A DNA stretch of 64,000 nucleotides from Thalassospira profundimaris (GCF_003326755.1 NZ_JPWH01000005.1:124001-188000); one strand, 5' to 3'; shown: positions 52,815-63,272, numbered from the stretch's first letter. Program-made: numbers and translations. Notes: a model not told the origin generated them from the sequence alone.

Positions 52815-52912
52815 GGCAATTAAGCCACTGTCAGAATGGCATTTTGCGCAAAAATATAAAATATTGAACCTGATTTCGGTAATTTTTTTTCAATTGTTTC
52901 CGTTTTGTGGAT

Positions 52913-52942
52913 TTGTCACTTGCAGGTTACGGGCTTTATTAT
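52913..52942 (+). promoter_or_regulatory. Promoter of oppABCDF
   Basis: TTGTCA and TATTAT are separated by 18 bases, each one base from consensus. A leader of about 70 bases runs to GGGAG and the oppA ATG at 53018. Confidence 0.5.
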
Positions 52943-53017
52943 CAGTATTTCCACGTACGCATTAGTGGGGATGCTTCCCGCTCCAGGGCGAACAACAAAA
53001 ATAGGGAGACATATTAA

Positions 53018-54676
53018 ATGTCATTTATCACGAAGACCAAAGATGGTCTCGTGCACGGCTTCTTGAATTCGTCACGAGCTTTTCTTATTGGCACTGGCCT
53101 TCTCGCAAGCAGCATGGCTGCACTGGCACCGGTTTCGGCCCAGGCCGAAATGGTGTTGAACCGGGGCAATGGTTCGGAACCGGGCAGCCTTGACCCGCAA
53201 ATATCCGAAGATGTTCCGGCATCGCACATTTTGCGCGACCTTTATGAAGGCCTGGTTGGCGAAGCACCAAGCGGTGACATCGTTCCCGGCGATGCCGAAA
53301 GCTGGACCGTCAGCGAAGACGGCCTGACCTATACCTTCAAAATCCGCGATGATGCCAAATGGACCAATGGCGAGCCCGTGACCGCCGGTGACTTCGTTTA
53401 TGCCTGGCAGCGCGCCGTGGACCCGAAAACCGGGTCGGAATATTCGTTCCTGCTGGCGCCGATCAAAAATGCCGAAGACATTACCGCAGGCAAAAAGGAC
53501 CCGTCCGAACTGGGTGCAAAGGCCATTGACGACAAAACCCTAGAAGTGGACCTTGCCGGCCCGACCCCCTATTTCCTGGGCTTGCTGACCCATTCGGTCA
53601 GCTATCCGGTTTACAAACCGGCTGTTGAGAAATTTGGCGACCAGTGGACCCGCCCGGACAATTCCGTCACCAACGGTGCCTTCAAGCTGATTGAATGGAA
53701 CCCGCAGTCACGCATCGTCCTGGCCAAAAACGACCAGTACTGGAATGCCGACAGTGTAAAGCTCGACAAGGTCATTTATTATCCGACCGAAAGCACCACG
53801 GCCGAGCTGAAGCGTTACCGCGCCGGGGAACTGGACTGGACCTATGAGGTGCCGAACGACCAGATCAAATGGATCCGCGACAATATGAATGACGAATTCG
53901 TCGTGTCGAACTATCTGGGCGTTTATTATTACGGCTTTAACATGACCAAGCCGCCCTTTGACAATGCCAAGCTGCGCGAAGCCTTTTCCCTGGCGATCAA
54001 TCGCGACATCCTGATGGACAAGATTGTCACCGCAGGCGAAGTTCCGGCCTATTCCTATGTCGTGCCGGGCATGAACGGTTATGATCCGGTTTATGTCAAT
54101 TTCAAGGACATGACCCAGAAGGAACGCAACGAAAAAGCCTATAAGCTGTATCAGGAAGCCGGCTATTCCAAGGATAACCCCCTGACGGTTGAAATTCGTT
54201 ACAACACCAATGACAACCACAAGAAAATCGCCATTGCGATTGCCTCGATGTGGAAAAGCGTGCTGGGTGCGAATGTCAATCTGGTCAATGAAGAATTCAA
54301 GGTCTTCCTGGAAACCCGTAAAGCCAAGGAAAAAACCCAGGTCTTCCGTGCGGGCTGGATTGGCGATTACAACGACCCCAACACCTTCCTGGAACTGTGG
54401 AAATCCGATTCCGGCCTGAACGACACCGGTTTTGCCGACCCGGAATATGACAAGCTGATGGACGAAGCCTCCAAGGAGCAGGATTCCGCAAAGCGGATGA
54501 AACTGCTTGAAAGTGCCGAGCGCATCTTCCTTGATGCCAACGCGGTTGCCCCGATTTATCACTATGTGACCAAGCACATGATCAAACCGTATGTCAAAGG
54601 CTGGGATGCCGATGGCAAAGGCCATGTCAACGTGCTGGACCATGTTCGTTCGCAGTATCTGTATATCGAAAAATAA
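53018..54676 (+). CDS. oppA: Oligopeptide ABC transporter, substrate-binding protein
   Basis: A 552-residue periplasmic peptide-binding protein. The signal peptide ends near PVSAQA (about residue 42). The mature part starts EMVLNRGNGSEPGSLDPQIS, then the SBP_bac_5 pattern with DGLTYTFKIRDDAKWTNGEP and WQRAVDPKTGSEYSFLLAPI. Length is that of OppA/MppA. It has no lipobox, as usual for gram-negative OppA. First gene of a five-gene operon. GGGAG precedes the ATG. It could also bind murein peptides. Confidence 0.95.
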   Translation: MSFITKTKDGLVHGFLNSSRAFLIGTGLLASSMAALAPVSAQAEMVLNRGNGSEPGSLDPQISEDVPASHILRDLYEGLVGEAPSGDIVPGDAESWTVSEDGLTYTFKIRDDAKWTNGEPVTAGDFVYAWQRAVDPKTGSEYSFLLAPIKNAEDITAGKKDPSELGAKAIDDKTLEVDLAGPTPYFLGLLTHSVSYPVYKPAVEKFGDQWTRPDNSVTNGAFKLIEWNPQSRIVLAKNDQYWNADSVKLDKVIYYPTESTTAELKRYRAGELDWTYEVPNDQIKWIRDNMNDEFVVSNYLGVYYYGFNMTKPPFDNAKLREAFSLAINRDILMDKIVTAGEVPAYSYVVPGMNGYDPVYVNFKDMTQKERNEKAYKLYQEAGYSKDNPLTVEIRYNTNDNHKKIAIAIASMWKSVLGANVNLVNEEFKVFLETRKAKEKTQVFRAGWIGDYNDPNTFLELWKSDSGLNDTGFADPEYDKLMDEASKEQDSAKRMKLLESAERIFLDANAVAPIYHYVTKHMIKPYVKGWDADGKGHVNVLDHVRSQYLYIEK

Positions 54677-54750
54677 TCCTTCGATTGACAGTCTGAACAT
54701 GCTGTCCGCCGCGCCCCCATGCGCGGCGGGCAGGCTTTGGGGATAACCAT

Positions 54751-55671
54751 ATGCTTGGCTTTACACTCAAACGATTGCTCGGGGCGATCCCGACGCTTTT
54801 TATCATTGTCACCCTGTCATTCTTTCTGATCCGGACCGCACCGGGCGGACCGTTTGACAAGGAACGTTCCGTCCCGCCAGAGGTGGCGGCCAACCTGAAC
54901 GCCGTTTATCACCTGGATGAACCGTTATGGATGCAATATGGCCGCTATCTGGGTGATGTGATCCAGGGTGATTTCGGTCCGTCCTTCCAGTATCGCGACT
55001 TTACCGTGACCGAACTTATTTTTCGCGGTTTTCCGGTGTCGTTGACGCTTGGCGGATCGGCCATTTTCCTGGCCCTGATCATTGGAACAACACTGGGCAC
55101 CCTGGCCGCCTTAAAACAAAATTCAAAACTTGATTACGCCGTAATGGCAACAGCCATGACCGGCATTACCATTCCAAACTTTGTCATGGCCCCGCTGCTG
55201 ACGCTTGTTTTCGGGGTTTATTTGCGCTGGCTGCCTGTCGGCGGCTGGGAACAGGGGTGGGACCAGGTTGTGTTGCCCGTTATTGCACTCGCCCTGCCGC
55301 AAATTGCCTATATCGCCCGGTTAACCCGTGGCTCCATGATCGAGGTTTTGCGCTCCAACTTTGTGCGCACCGCCCGGGCAAAGGGCATTCCCGAACGCAT
55401 CATGATCACCCGCCATGCCCTTAAGGCCGGTATCCTGCCGGTGGTGTCCTATCTGGGCCCGGCAAGTGCCGCCGTCATTACCGGGTCTGTGGTGATTGAA
55501 CAGATTTTTTCCATTCCCGGCATCGGGCGCTACTTCGTCCAGGGCGCGCTTAACCGCGACTATACGCTGGTGATGGGCGTCGTCATTTTCTATGGCTCGC
55601 TGATCATTCTGTTCAATCTGCTGGTCGATCTTGTGTACGGCCTGCTCGATCCGAAGGTGAGGATGCAGTAA
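54751..55671 (+). CDS. oppB: Oligopeptide ABC transporter, permease OppB
   Basis: A 306-residue inner-membrane permease with six hydrophobic helices. It starts FTLKRLLGAIPTLFIIVTLS and carries the periplasmic segment of OppB (APGGPFDKERSVPPEVAANL). The ATPase-contact (EAA) loop is RSNFVRTARAKGIPERIMIT. It forms the channel with OppC. The stop overlaps the oppC start (TAATG). Confidence 0.95.
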   Translation: MLGFTLKRLLGAIPTLFIIVTLSFFLIRTAPGGPFDKERSVPPEVAANLNAVYHLDEPLWMQYGRYLGDVIQGDFGPSFQYRDFTVTELIFRGFPVSLTLGGSAIFLALIIGTTLGTLAALKQNSKLDYAVMATAMTGITIPNFVMAPLLTLVFGVYLRWLPVGGWEQGWDQVVLPVIALALPQIAYIARLTRGSMIEVLRSNFVRTARAKGIPERIMITRHALKAGILPVVSYLGPASAAVITGSVVIEQIFSIPGIGRYFVQGALNRDYTLVMGVVIFYGSLIILFNLLVDLVYGLLDPKVRMQ

Positions 55672-56588
55672 TGTTTGCAAAAACCAATCCGGCCTCCGCG
55701 ACCGAGGCCGCCGATCTGGCACTGGCCGGGCAAAATGTCAAAGGCCGTTCGCTGTGGGAAGATGCCTTTCGTCGCCTGCGCGCCAACAAGGCCGCAATGG
55801 TCAGCGTCACCCTGCTGGTGCTGATCACCCTGTCGGCCATTATCATTCCGATGTTTCACCCCCATCCGTTTGACGAAATCTACTGGGATTATATTCAGGC
55901 CCCGCCTGATATTGAGGCCGGTTTCCTGTTTGGTACCGACACCAATGGCCGCGACCTTTTTGTCCGGTCCCTGTATGGCATTCGGGTTTCATTGATGGTG
56001 GGCATTGTCGCCACATCGGTGTCGCTTCTGATTGGTGTGACCTATGGCGCGATTTCGGGCTATATCGGTGGACGTACCGACAACATCATGATGCGCATTG
56101 TCGATATTATGTATTCGATGCCCTTCATGTTTTTCGTCATCATGCTGATGGTGGTTTTTGGCCGCCATATTTACCTGATTTTTGCCGCCCTTGGCGCGGT
56201 TGAATGGCTGACGATGGCGCGCATTGTGCGCGGCCAGGCGCTGTCGATCAAAAACCGCGAATTTGTCGAGGCGGCACGGGCATCGGGTGTGTCGAATTTC
56301 AACATCATTCGCCGCCATATTGTGCCCAATGCACTGGGACCGGTGATTGTGTATGTCACGCTGACCATCCCGCAGGTGATCCTGATTGAAAGTTTCCTGT
56401 CCTTCCTCGGGCTGGGCGTTCAGGAACCGATGACCAGCCTGGGTGTGCTGATTTCCGAAGGTGCCCAGCAAATGGAGAGTGCGCCCTGGACACTGCTGTT
56501 CCCGGCAACGATCCTGGCGGCCATTCTTTTCTGCTTTAACTTCATCGGCGACGGGCTGCGCGATGCCCTTGACCCGCGTGACCGCTAA
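55671..56588 (+). CDS. oppC: Oligopeptide ABC transporter, permease OppC
   Basis: A 305-residue inner-membrane permease. A cytoplasmic start with the OppC signature SLWEDAFRRLRANKAAMVSV precedes six helices. GTDTNGRDLFVRSLYGIRVS and the EAA loop NREFVEAARASGVSNFNIIR are conserved OppC/DppC features. Coupled to oppB by a one-base overlap. Confidence 0.95.
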   Translation: MFAKTNPASATEAADLALAGQNVKGRSLWEDAFRRLRANKAAMVSVTLLVLITLSAIIIPMFHPHPFDEIYWDYIQAPPDIEAGFLFGTDTNGRDLFVRSLYGIRVSLMVGIVATSVSLLIGVTYGAISGYIGGRTDNIMMRIVDIMYSMPFMFFVIMLMVVFGRHIYLIFAALGAVEWLTMARIVRGQALSIKNREFVEAARASGVSNFNIIRRHIVPNALGPVIVYVTLTIPQVILIESFLSFLGLGVQEPMTSLGVLISEGAQQMESAPWTLLFPATILAAILFCFNFIGDGLRDALDPRDR

Positions 56589-56602
56589 CGGAGCATGACG
56601 CC

Positions 56603-57601
56603 ATGAGTACCATTCTTGACGTTCAGGGCCTGACAACGGTCTTTAAAACCCATGATGGCGATGTCAAAGCCGTCAATGACCTCAGCTTTTCGATCAGGGC
56701 GGGCGAAGCCCTTGGGGTTGTGGGCGAATCCGGGTCGGGCAAAAGCCAGACATTCCTTGCCATTATGGGGCTTCTGGCTTCCAACGGCTATTCCACCGGG
56801 TCGGCCAAACTGAAAGGCCAGGAACTGATTGGCCTTTCCACCCGCGAGCTGAACAAAGTGCGCGGTTTGAAAATGTCGATGATCTTTCAGGATCCGATGA
56901 CATCGCTCAACCCCTATATGCGCATTTCCAAACAGCTTTCCGAAGTGCTGGTGCAGCACAAGGGCATGAGCGAAAAGGAAGCCCGCGCCAAGGCGCTGGA
57001 TATGCTCGACCTTGTGCGCATTCCCGAGGCGCGCAAACGGTTCGATATGTATCCGCATGAATTTTCCGGCGGGATGCGCCAGCGCGTGATGATCGCAATG
57101 GCCCTTCTGTGCGAACCGGAACTGCTGATTGCCGATGAACCGACCACCGCCCTTGATGTGACCGTTCAGGCACAAATTCTGGACCTGTTGGGCGATCTGA
57201 AACGCGAAATGAATACCGCGATCGTCATGATTACCCATGATCTGGGCGTGGTGGCCGGTATTTGTGACCATGTACAGGTAATGTATGCCGGACGCATTAT
57301 TGAAAGTGCGCCCGTCAACGACCTGTTTGGCAACCCGCAGCATCCCTATACCGCCGGGCTGCTGGCATCGTCCCCGCGCCTTGATGTGGTCAACGGGGAT
57401 GAGAAACTTGTCACCATCGCCGGTCAGCCACCCAACCTGCAACGTTTGCCAGCCGGATGCAGCTTTGCCCCGCGCTGCCCGCACGCCTTTGATCGCTGCC
57501 GGGCCGAATTGCCGCTTTTGCGCAAAACCGAAGATGGCACCGCCGAGGACACCCATGTCAAAGCCTGCCATTTGGAAGATCACAAGGGACTTGCCGCATG
57601 A
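56603..57601 (+). CDS. oppD: Oligopeptide ABC transporter, ATPase OppD
   Basis: A 332-residue cytoplasmic ATPase. Walker A GESGSGKSQTF (about 40-50), signature FSGGMRQRVMIAMAL (about 154-168), Walker B ELLIADEPTTALDVT and H-loop MITHDLGVV. The C-terminal Opp/Dpp extension includes CSFAPRCPHAFDRC, which in this family can bind a [4Fe-4S] cluster. It pairs with OppF; stop and next start overlap by 4 bases. Confidence 0.96.
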   Translation: MSTILDVQGLTTVFKTHDGDVKAVNDLSFSIRAGEALGVVGESGSGKSQTFLAIMGLLASNGYSTGSAKLKGQELIGLSTRELNKVRGLKMSMIFQDPMTSLNPYMRISKQLSEVLVQHKGMSEKEARAKALDMLDLVRIPEARKRFDMYPHEFSGGMRQRVMIAMALLCEPELLIADEPTTALDVTVQAQILDLLGDLKREMNTAIVMITHDLGVVAGICDHVQVMYAGRIIESAPVNDLFGNPQHPYTAGLLASSPRLDVVNGDEKLVTIAGQPPNLQRLPAGCSFAPRCPHAFDRCRAELPLLRKTEDGTAEDTHVKACHLEDHKGLAA

Positions 57602-58590
57602 CTGTTGAACCCGTTCTTCTGGATGTCAAAAACCTGAAGGTGCATTTTGATGTGCCTGCGGGCGGTTTCCTGTTTAAAAAGACCGTGCCGCTTAAGGCCG
57701 TCGATGATGTCAGCTTTCAGATCAAGGCTGGTGAAACGCTGGGTGTGGTTGGTGAATCGGGCTGCGGCAAATCCACGCTCGGCCGCGCCATTTTACGCCT
57801 GATCGAACCCACCGCGGGCGAGGCCGTATGGCTGGGGCGTGATCTGGCCTCGATCAACCACAAACAGATGCAGGCGCTGCGATCGGACCTGCAAATCATC
57901 TTTCAGGACCCGCTGGCATCGCTTGATCCGCGCATGACCATCGGCCAGATCATTTCCGAACCGCTGATCACGCACCGCCCGGAACTTTCCAAGGCCCAGG
58001 TGCGCGATGAAGTGCGCGAAATCATGGCCCGGGTGGGCCTGATGCCGGAAATGATCAACCGGTATGCCCATGAATTTTCCGGCGGGCAGTGCCAGCGTAT
58101 CGGCATTGCCCGGGCAATGGTGCTGCGGCCAAAACTGATTGTCTGTGACGAGGCGGTTTCGGCCCTTGACGTTTCCATTCAGGCACAGATCGTCAATCTG
58201 TTGCAGGAATTGCAGCGCGAATTTGGCCTGGCCTTGCTGTTTATCAGCCATGACCTGTCGGTCGTGCGTCATATCAGCCATCGTATTCTGGTGCTGTATC
58301 TGGGCAATGTAATGGAGGTTGCGGATCGCGATACCATCTATAACGCGCCCAAGCACCCCTATACCAAGGCGCTGATTTCGGCCGTGCCCATTCCCGACCC
58401 GGTGCTGGAACGCAAAAAGGAACGCATTGTTCTGACCGGCGAACTTCCCAGCCCGATCAGCCCGCCATCGGGATGTGTATTTCGTACACGCTGCCCGTTT
58501 GCCCGGGAAAAATGCACAACAGACGTGCCCGAAATTCAGAATCTGGGGGCAAAGCACCAGGTCGCCTGCCATTTCCACGAGGAAATGTAA
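57598..58590 (+). CDS. oppF: Oligopeptide ABC transporter, ATPase OppF
   Basis: A 330-residue ATPase, partner of OppD. Walker [16 protein letters not shown], signature [15 protein letters not shown], Walker [15 protein letters not shown], and the H-loop [14 protein letters not shown]. The C-terminal Opp/Dpp extension contains [14 protein letters not shown]. Last gene of oppABCDF, followed by a strong terminator. Confidence 0.96.
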   Translation: MTVEPVLLDVKNLKVHFDVPAGGFLFKKTVPLKAVDDVSFQIKAGETLGVVGESGCGKSTLGRAILRLIEPTAGEAVWLGRDLASINHKQMQALRSDLQIIFQDPLASLDPRMTIGQIISEPLITHRPELSKAQVRDEVREIMARVGLMPEMINRYAHEFSGGQCQRIGIARAMVLRPKLIVCDEAVSALDVSIQAQIVNLLQELQREFGLALLFISHDLSVVRHISHRILVLYLGNVMEVADRDTIYNAPKHPYTKALISAVPIPDPVLERKKERIVLTGELPSPISPPSGCVFRTRCPFAREKCTTDVPEIQNLGAKHQVACHFHEEM

Positions 58591-58607
58591 GATCAAACCG
58601 ACATAAT

Positions 58608-58648
58608 AAAAGGGGGCGTCATGATATCGACATGAGGCCCCCTTTTTT
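58608..58648 (+). terminator. Terminator of oppABCDF
   Basis: A long stem AAAAGGGGGC/GCCCCCTTTT with inner TCATG/CATGA pairing, followed by more T. It starts 18 bases after the oppF stop, and its T run abuts the end of the convergent HtrA gene. Confidence 0.92.
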
Positions 58649-58650
58649 AA

Positions 58651-60231
58651 TCAGTAATCGGCCAGATCAACCATCCCCAAAGTATCGACAATTTTTGTCC
58701 GGTCCTCGCCACCGCGTTTGTAATAAACCAGTGCATAAGGATCGCCATTCTCAATGGCCTTTTTCATCACACTTTCAAAATCATCGGGGGTTGCCGTTTT
58801 GGTTTCATTGATGCGGGTAATGAAATCCCCCTTCATGAAACCGGCCTGATCACCCTGCCCCATCTTTTCCATACGGTCCACCACAAGTCCCTGTGTACCT
58901 TTGGGCAGTTCAAGCTTTTCCCAGGCTTTTTCATTGGCAGGGACAAGTTCCAGCCCCATCACCTTTTTACGGCCATCATCCTCAGGGGTTTTGCCTAAAA
59001 TTCGGTCGCGCTCTGCCTGGCGGCGACGGCTTTTCGCTTCGTCCATGTCGTCAGGTATCAGGCTGAAACTTTTGTAACCGCCATCGCGCCAGACGGTTAC
59101 GGTTGTTTTGCCTGTTGCCTCGGCTGCCTGCATGCGGAAATGCAACCGCGATGTCACGGTTGCACCATTCACCGCCACAATCACATCCCCGGCACGGATA
59201 CCCGCCTGATAGGCCGGTTCGTCCTTTGGGGCACGATGGATCAACATGCCTTCGTCCCGTTCCATTCCCAAAAGAGGACCAAGGCCGGGCTTGACCTCGG
59301 AATAGGCAATACCAAACCAGCCGCGTTTGATTTCACCATCACGGATCAAAAGATCAACAATGCCCTGGGCATGTTCGGATGGAATGGAAAATGCCAGCCC
59401 CTCGTTGCCGCCCGAGCGGGTATAAAGCGCCGAATTAACACCAACCACACGGCCATCCATTGCCAAAAGTGGCCCGCCCGAATTTCCCTTGTTTACCGCC
59501 GCATCCGTTTGCAGATAGGGGTTATATTCCCCCTTGGAAAGCTGGCGCTGCTTGCCCGAAATAACGCCTGTTGTCAGGCTTTGGTCAAAACCATAGGGAT
59601 AGCCAAGGGCGAAAACAGGGTCACCAACCAAAAGCGCATCAGAACTGCCCCAGGCAAGCGGCGTGACACCTTCGGGCATGGCAACCTGCAATACGGCAAG
59701 GTCGGTCAGGTAATCTTTACCCAGCAATTTGGCGCGCATACGACGACCATCTTTCAAAACAACAATGAACTGAATGCCGTCTCGCACCACATGCTCGTTG
59801 GTGACAATCAGGCCCTTGCTGCTGATAAAGAAACCGGTTCCGGTCGAGCCATTGCGCTTGCGCTTTTGCCAGTCATATTTGGGTTCCTCGTTCTTTTTTT
59901 CGGCCTTGTCATCGCGGTTGCGATCCTTGTCGGGGGTATCATCGTCGCGTTCGTCAGGCGGCAGGTAAAAATCTTTGCCTTCTTCCTTTTTCTCGCGTTC
60001 TTCATCCACAATCTCGGCATAGCTTTTTTTCAGCACGTTAATCCGCACAACACCTGGCGACACCTGCTGGTAAACCGATGCCAGGCTTTGATCACCCATA
60101 TCCCTTGTGATTTGGCTTTGGGTTTCGGTATGCGGTTTTGGGGTGCCGGCATAAGACAGGGCTGGGGTGATCAGGGCTGTCGAAACCAGCATGGTTGCAA
60201 CCAGTGAATGGCGAAGCATTTTTTTCATCAT
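58651..60231 (-). CDS. HtrA/DegP-type periplasmic serine protease
   Basis: A 526-residue trypsin-like protease/chaperone for misfolded envelope proteins. The signal peptide ends near ALSYA (about residue 28). The triad is complete: H147 (TNEHVV), D177 (TDLAVL) and S251 (GNSGGP). Two PDZ domains follow (about 305-395, with YQAGIRAGDVIVAVNG; and about 430-515, with GQGDQAGFMKGDFITRINET). An unusual acidic/basic insert of about 55 residues (EREKKEEGKDFYLPPDERDD and on, residues 77-128) sits before the protease core, where DegP has its LA loop. ATGATG starts with GAGAGAG upstream. Confidence 0.93.
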   Translation of the reverse strand: MMKKMLRHSLVATMLVSTALITPALSYAGTPKPHTETQSQITRDMGDQSLASVYQQVSPGVVRINVLKKSYAEIVDEEREKKEEGKDFYLPPDERDDDTPDKDRNRDDKAEKKNEEPKYDWQKRKRNGSTGTGFFISSKGLIVTNEHVVRDGIQFIVVLKDGRRMRAKLLGKDYLTDLAVLQVAMPEGVTPLAWGSSDALLVGDPVFALGYPYGFDQSLTTGVISGKQRQLSKGEYNPYLQTDAAVNKGNSGGPLLAMDGRVVGVNSALYTRSGGNEGLAFSIPSEHAQGIVDLLIRDGEIKRGWFGIAYSEVKPGLGPLLGMERDEGMLIHRAPKDEPAYQAGIRAGDVIVAVNGATVTSRLHFRMQAAEATGKTTVTVWRDGGYKSFSLIPDDMDEAKSRRRQAERDRILGKTPEDDGRKKVMGLELVPANEKAWEKLELPKGTQGLVVDRMEKMGQGDQAGFMKGDFITRINETKTATPDDFESVMKKAIENGDPYALVYYKRGGEDRTKIVDTLGMVDLADY

Positions 60232-60299
60232 ATCGCTCTCTCAATAGGGAGGTGCCAGAACGCATCAACGCATTCTGGCGTTATCGGTGATGGGAAATG

Positions 60300-63272
60300 T
60301 CAGTAGGAATAAGTCAGGCCCAGCCAAAAGGTGCGGCCCTTGCGGTATGGGGCCTCGGACACCAGCGTGTGCGCCCCTGCACGATTAAGCACATTGTCGA
60401 TGGAAACATTCATGGTCAGAACGTTTTTACCAGCTGCGATCAGGTCGTAATCCAGCGTCAGATCCAGGTCAAAGCGGGCCTTTTCCTGGCGTTCTTCATA
60501 CACATCGTAAACAGTGCCCCCGATATTCCGGTTGGAACCGCTATCGGCAATAATCGTATAGGGGAAGGTGTAACGCCCGGTCAGCCCTGTGCGCAGGCGG
60601 CTATCATAAAACTGCGAATAAAGGGCGATATTGACCAGCCAGGGTTCATCCAGATTGCCTGTGATCATGCTTAGGGCATTTGGCGAAACAACCTGGCCAT
60701 TATAGATAATATCCTCGTCTTCCTCGTTGCTGCCAAAATAGGAATTATTCGAGACCGAGCGTTTGCCATATTGGCCATTGATGCTGAAGGTATGTTGCCC
60801 GCCCAAAACAGGTTCTTCAAAGTCCCTGATCCATTCCACCGAATAGAACGTGTAGGCGCTGCTGCCTTCATTGCTCAGCGTATAGCTGGTGGAGCCACCT
60901 TCGCTGGCAACCCGGGAAAACTGGTCCCGCCCTTTGCGGTCAATAACCTTCAGGCGGGTATCACCGCCCAATAGCGGTAACGGGAAGGAAACCGAGGCGG
61001 TTTTTTCGTCGGTGAAGGGTGTTCTTAAATCGCTGCCACCATAATTGGTTCTGGACGAACTGCGCTGCGAAAATGCCCCCACCTGATAGGCCGATGCCCC
61101 GCTGGTCGCGATGGTCCGGCCATAATTCACTGTACCGGGCGACAAATCGCGCAGGGCATAGGCAAGCAGGTTGGAAGCATAATACCGGTTCCAGCCCACA
61201 TTAAAATTGATGCCAAAATCGGTTTCATAGGTGGTGTTAAAACGCGGGGCGAGATTGGTATTTCCCAAAAACGTATCACGCTCCAGCCGCAGACCGGGCT
61301 GAACCTTGACCTCGCCAAACGGTACATCCTTAAAATTCAGGCCGTACTGACCGTAAAGCGCGCCGGTATAAAAACTGACTTCGCCGTCATATGCACCATA
61401 TTCCGTCATGAAACGGCTTGCCTGCGCCCCATTTTCACAAAACGGATCATTGGCAACCAGGCAGGTAATCGCCGCATTGGCCGATGGGCTGCGGGCATAA
61501 TAGGCGGTTTCCGGGCGCTCGGCCTCGGCATGAAGACGGCGAATGTCAGCCCCGAAGGCGATATCGTTTTGTCCGTGCGCGGCGGTAAAATCCGCCTGAT
61601 AGGACAGCTCCTGCTGGGATTGATAAAGGTCGCCCAGGGTGCCGATATTACAATTGGTACTGTTACAAATACCGCTATAGGTACCTCCGGCATTTGACCG
61701 CACCTGACGGGCAATATTGGTTTCAGCATCGCGACCAACCTTTGAGCTGTTGATCGACAGTTTGGTCTCAAAGGCAAAATGGGAAAACCCCAAACCGTTC
61801 CAGTCCAGCGGCGTGTCAAGCCCGACATAGCCATTGAGACCATTGCCGACAATATCCATCGCACTGTCATAGCGACGGGTGGATTCCCACTCCTGCGCAT
61901 AGGGCGTATAAACCATTTGAAGGGTCAGACCGAGGCCAGCGTCATTCTCGTAACGGACTTTACCCAGCACATTATCGGCAACCGTTTTGGTTGTTATGTC
62001 ATCCATCAGGTAATAATCCGCATCCGCGGCACGGGTGGTTTCTGCCGTGCGCCGACCGGCCGAAACCAGAATGCCCCAATTTTCATTTAACGGCGTACTG
62101 GCGGAGCCACCATAGCTGAGTTTTTCAAATTTTGGCGGTTTGGCATCGGCATCGGGCGCATCACTGGACCGAATGTGATAATCCGTCCAATTAGAACCAC
62201 CGCGGCCGATATTGGCGCTAAAGGTTGGTTCATCCGACGGATTTTTGACCTTGTAATTAACAATCCCGCCCTGAAATCCGCCATATTTGGCCGAAACGTT
62301 GCTATCGGTAATTTCAGCTTGTTCCAGAATACTGGCATCAACATAAACCGATTGCGGATGGGCACCATAAATCGAATCCGCATTGATCAGGTTGTCATCA
62401 TCATCAGGCATGTTGTTTAAATTATTGCCCTGATTTTCAACCCCGGCATAGGTGTTGATGCTAACCCCATCGAGCATGATGTTGTTCTGATCAATTTTTC
62501 CGCCCGAAATACTGATCCCGGCAGGACGCAAATCCTGTTCGGCGACGGCGGTTGCCCCGCGTTCTTCCAGGCGGTTCTGGTAATTCGGGTTGTCAAAACC
62601 GGCCTGGAACTGAACATTCGGATTGGCGCGAAAAATTTTGCCAGGGTCATTATCCCCCTGAACCCGCGCGTGAATTTGCTCTTCACTCAGCACCGTCAGG
62701 CCACTATCGGCCCCGGCCCCCAATGTGATGGTGGGCACACGATTGGCCGTTACCGTTACCGGCGTGGTGACAATGCTGCCATCCTGCCCCACCGTGCTTT
62801 GTTGTTGGGGCAGAACAATTACGGTATCACCCGAAAGTAAAAATGATACATCCGTCCCCGCCAGCATTTGCCGCAAGGCATCGGACAATGTGAATGATCC
62901 ACGTACCGCCTTGCCGCTGACCGCAATGTTTGTGCCACTTTGCACCGAATAGGGCACGCCGGACTGCCGTGACAGCAGCTCCAATGCCTGCATCAGGGGC
63001 TGTGCCGCAATATCAAACGCATAAACCGGCTGTGATGCAGAGGAACCCTGCGCGCTATTGCCCGGTTTTTCCGCCATATTCTGGGCAAAGGCGACACCAA
63101 CCGGGGCCGTGGCCGCTGCGGCACATAACAGCGCCGAGGTTGCGACCGCACGACATAACAGAGCCCGGACACTTTCGCGAGTTTGCAACTCTGCTCGCGA
63201 TTGCAGCGATTTTGGCGATTTTAAAACAGTCATTCTGTACGGCCCAATTGCGTTATTGCGTATCACTCGCAT
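60300..63272 (-). CDS. TonB-dependent outer-membrane receptor with STN signalling domain (FecA-like)
   Basis: A receptor of up to 990 residues for ferric siderophores or another large ligand. After a long signal region ending PVGVAFAQ, an STN domain (about 80-155, PLMQALELLSRQSGVPYSVQ, SFTLSDALRQMLAGTDVSFL) would contact the FecR-type protein. A plug domain follows (LRPAGISISGGKIDQNNIML, then DGVSINTYAG), and a 22-strand barrel ending FWLGLTYSY. The STN domain and the neighbouring fecR gene point to cell-surface signalling. Start uncertain: ATG at 63272 or 63233, neither with a clear Shine-Dalgarno. GTGAAAAAAAT lies in the upstream gap at about 63304-63315. Confidence 0.93.
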   Translation of the reverse strand: MRVIRNNAIGPYRMTVLKSPKSLQSRAELQTRESVRALLCRAVATSALLCAAAATAPVGVAFAQNMAEKPGNSAQGSSASQPVYAFDIAAQPLMQALELLSRQSGVPYSVQSGTNIAVSGKAVRGSFTLSDALRQMLAGTDVSFLLSGDTVIVLPQQQSTVGQDGSIVTTPVTVTANRVPTITLGAGADSGLTVLSEEQIHARVQGDNDPGKIFRANPNVQFQAGFDNPNYQNRLEERGATAVAEQDLRPAGISISGGKIDQNNIMLDGVSINTYAGVENQGNNLNNMPDDDDNLINADSIYGAHPQSVYVDASILEQAEITDSNVSAKYGGFQGGIVNYKVKNPSDEPTFSANIGRGGSNWTDYHIRSSDAPDADAKPPKFEKLSYGGSASTPLNENWGILVSAGRRTAETTRAADADYYLMDDITTKTVADNVLGKVRYENDAGLGLTLQMVYTPYAQEWESTRRYDSAMDIVGNGLNGYVGLDTPLDWNGLGFSHFAFETKLSINSSKVGRDAETNIARQVRSNAGGTYSGICNSTNCNIGTLGDLYQSQQELSYQADFTAAHGQNDIAFGADIRRLHAEAERPETAYYARSPSANAAITCLVANDPFCENGAQASRFMTEYGAYDGEVSFYTGALYGQYGLNFKDVPFGEVKVQPGLRLERDTFLGNTNLAPRFNTTYETDFGINFNVGWNRYYASNLLAYALRDLSPGTVNYGRTIATSGASAYQVGAFSQRSSSRTNYGGSDLRTPFTDEKTASVSFPLPLLGGDTRLKVIDRKGRDQFSRVASEGGSTSYTLSNEGSSAYTFYSVEWIRDFEEPVLGGQHTFSINGQYGKRSVSNNSYFGSNEEDEDIIYNGQVVSPNALSMITGNLDEPWLVNIALYSQFYDSRLRTGLTGRYTFPYTIIADSGSNRNIGGTVYDVYEERQEKARFDLDLTLDYDLIAAGKNVLTMNVSIDNVLNRAGAHTLVSEAPYRKGRTFWLGLTYSY

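Larger units (their letters stand above)
52303..53017. other. Long regulatory region upstream of the opp operon
   Basis: No gene is seen in these 715 bases. An 11-bp inverted repeat lies at 52790 and a good promoter at 52913. The stretch 52850-52900 is strongly AT-rich. Two short frames near 52300-52700 have no Shine-Dalgarno and odd composition. Confidence 0.5.

Noticed and set aside
59140..60207. 355-codon plus-strand frame opposite the HtrA gene
   Set aside because: Shadow frame; the protease triad is on the minus strand.
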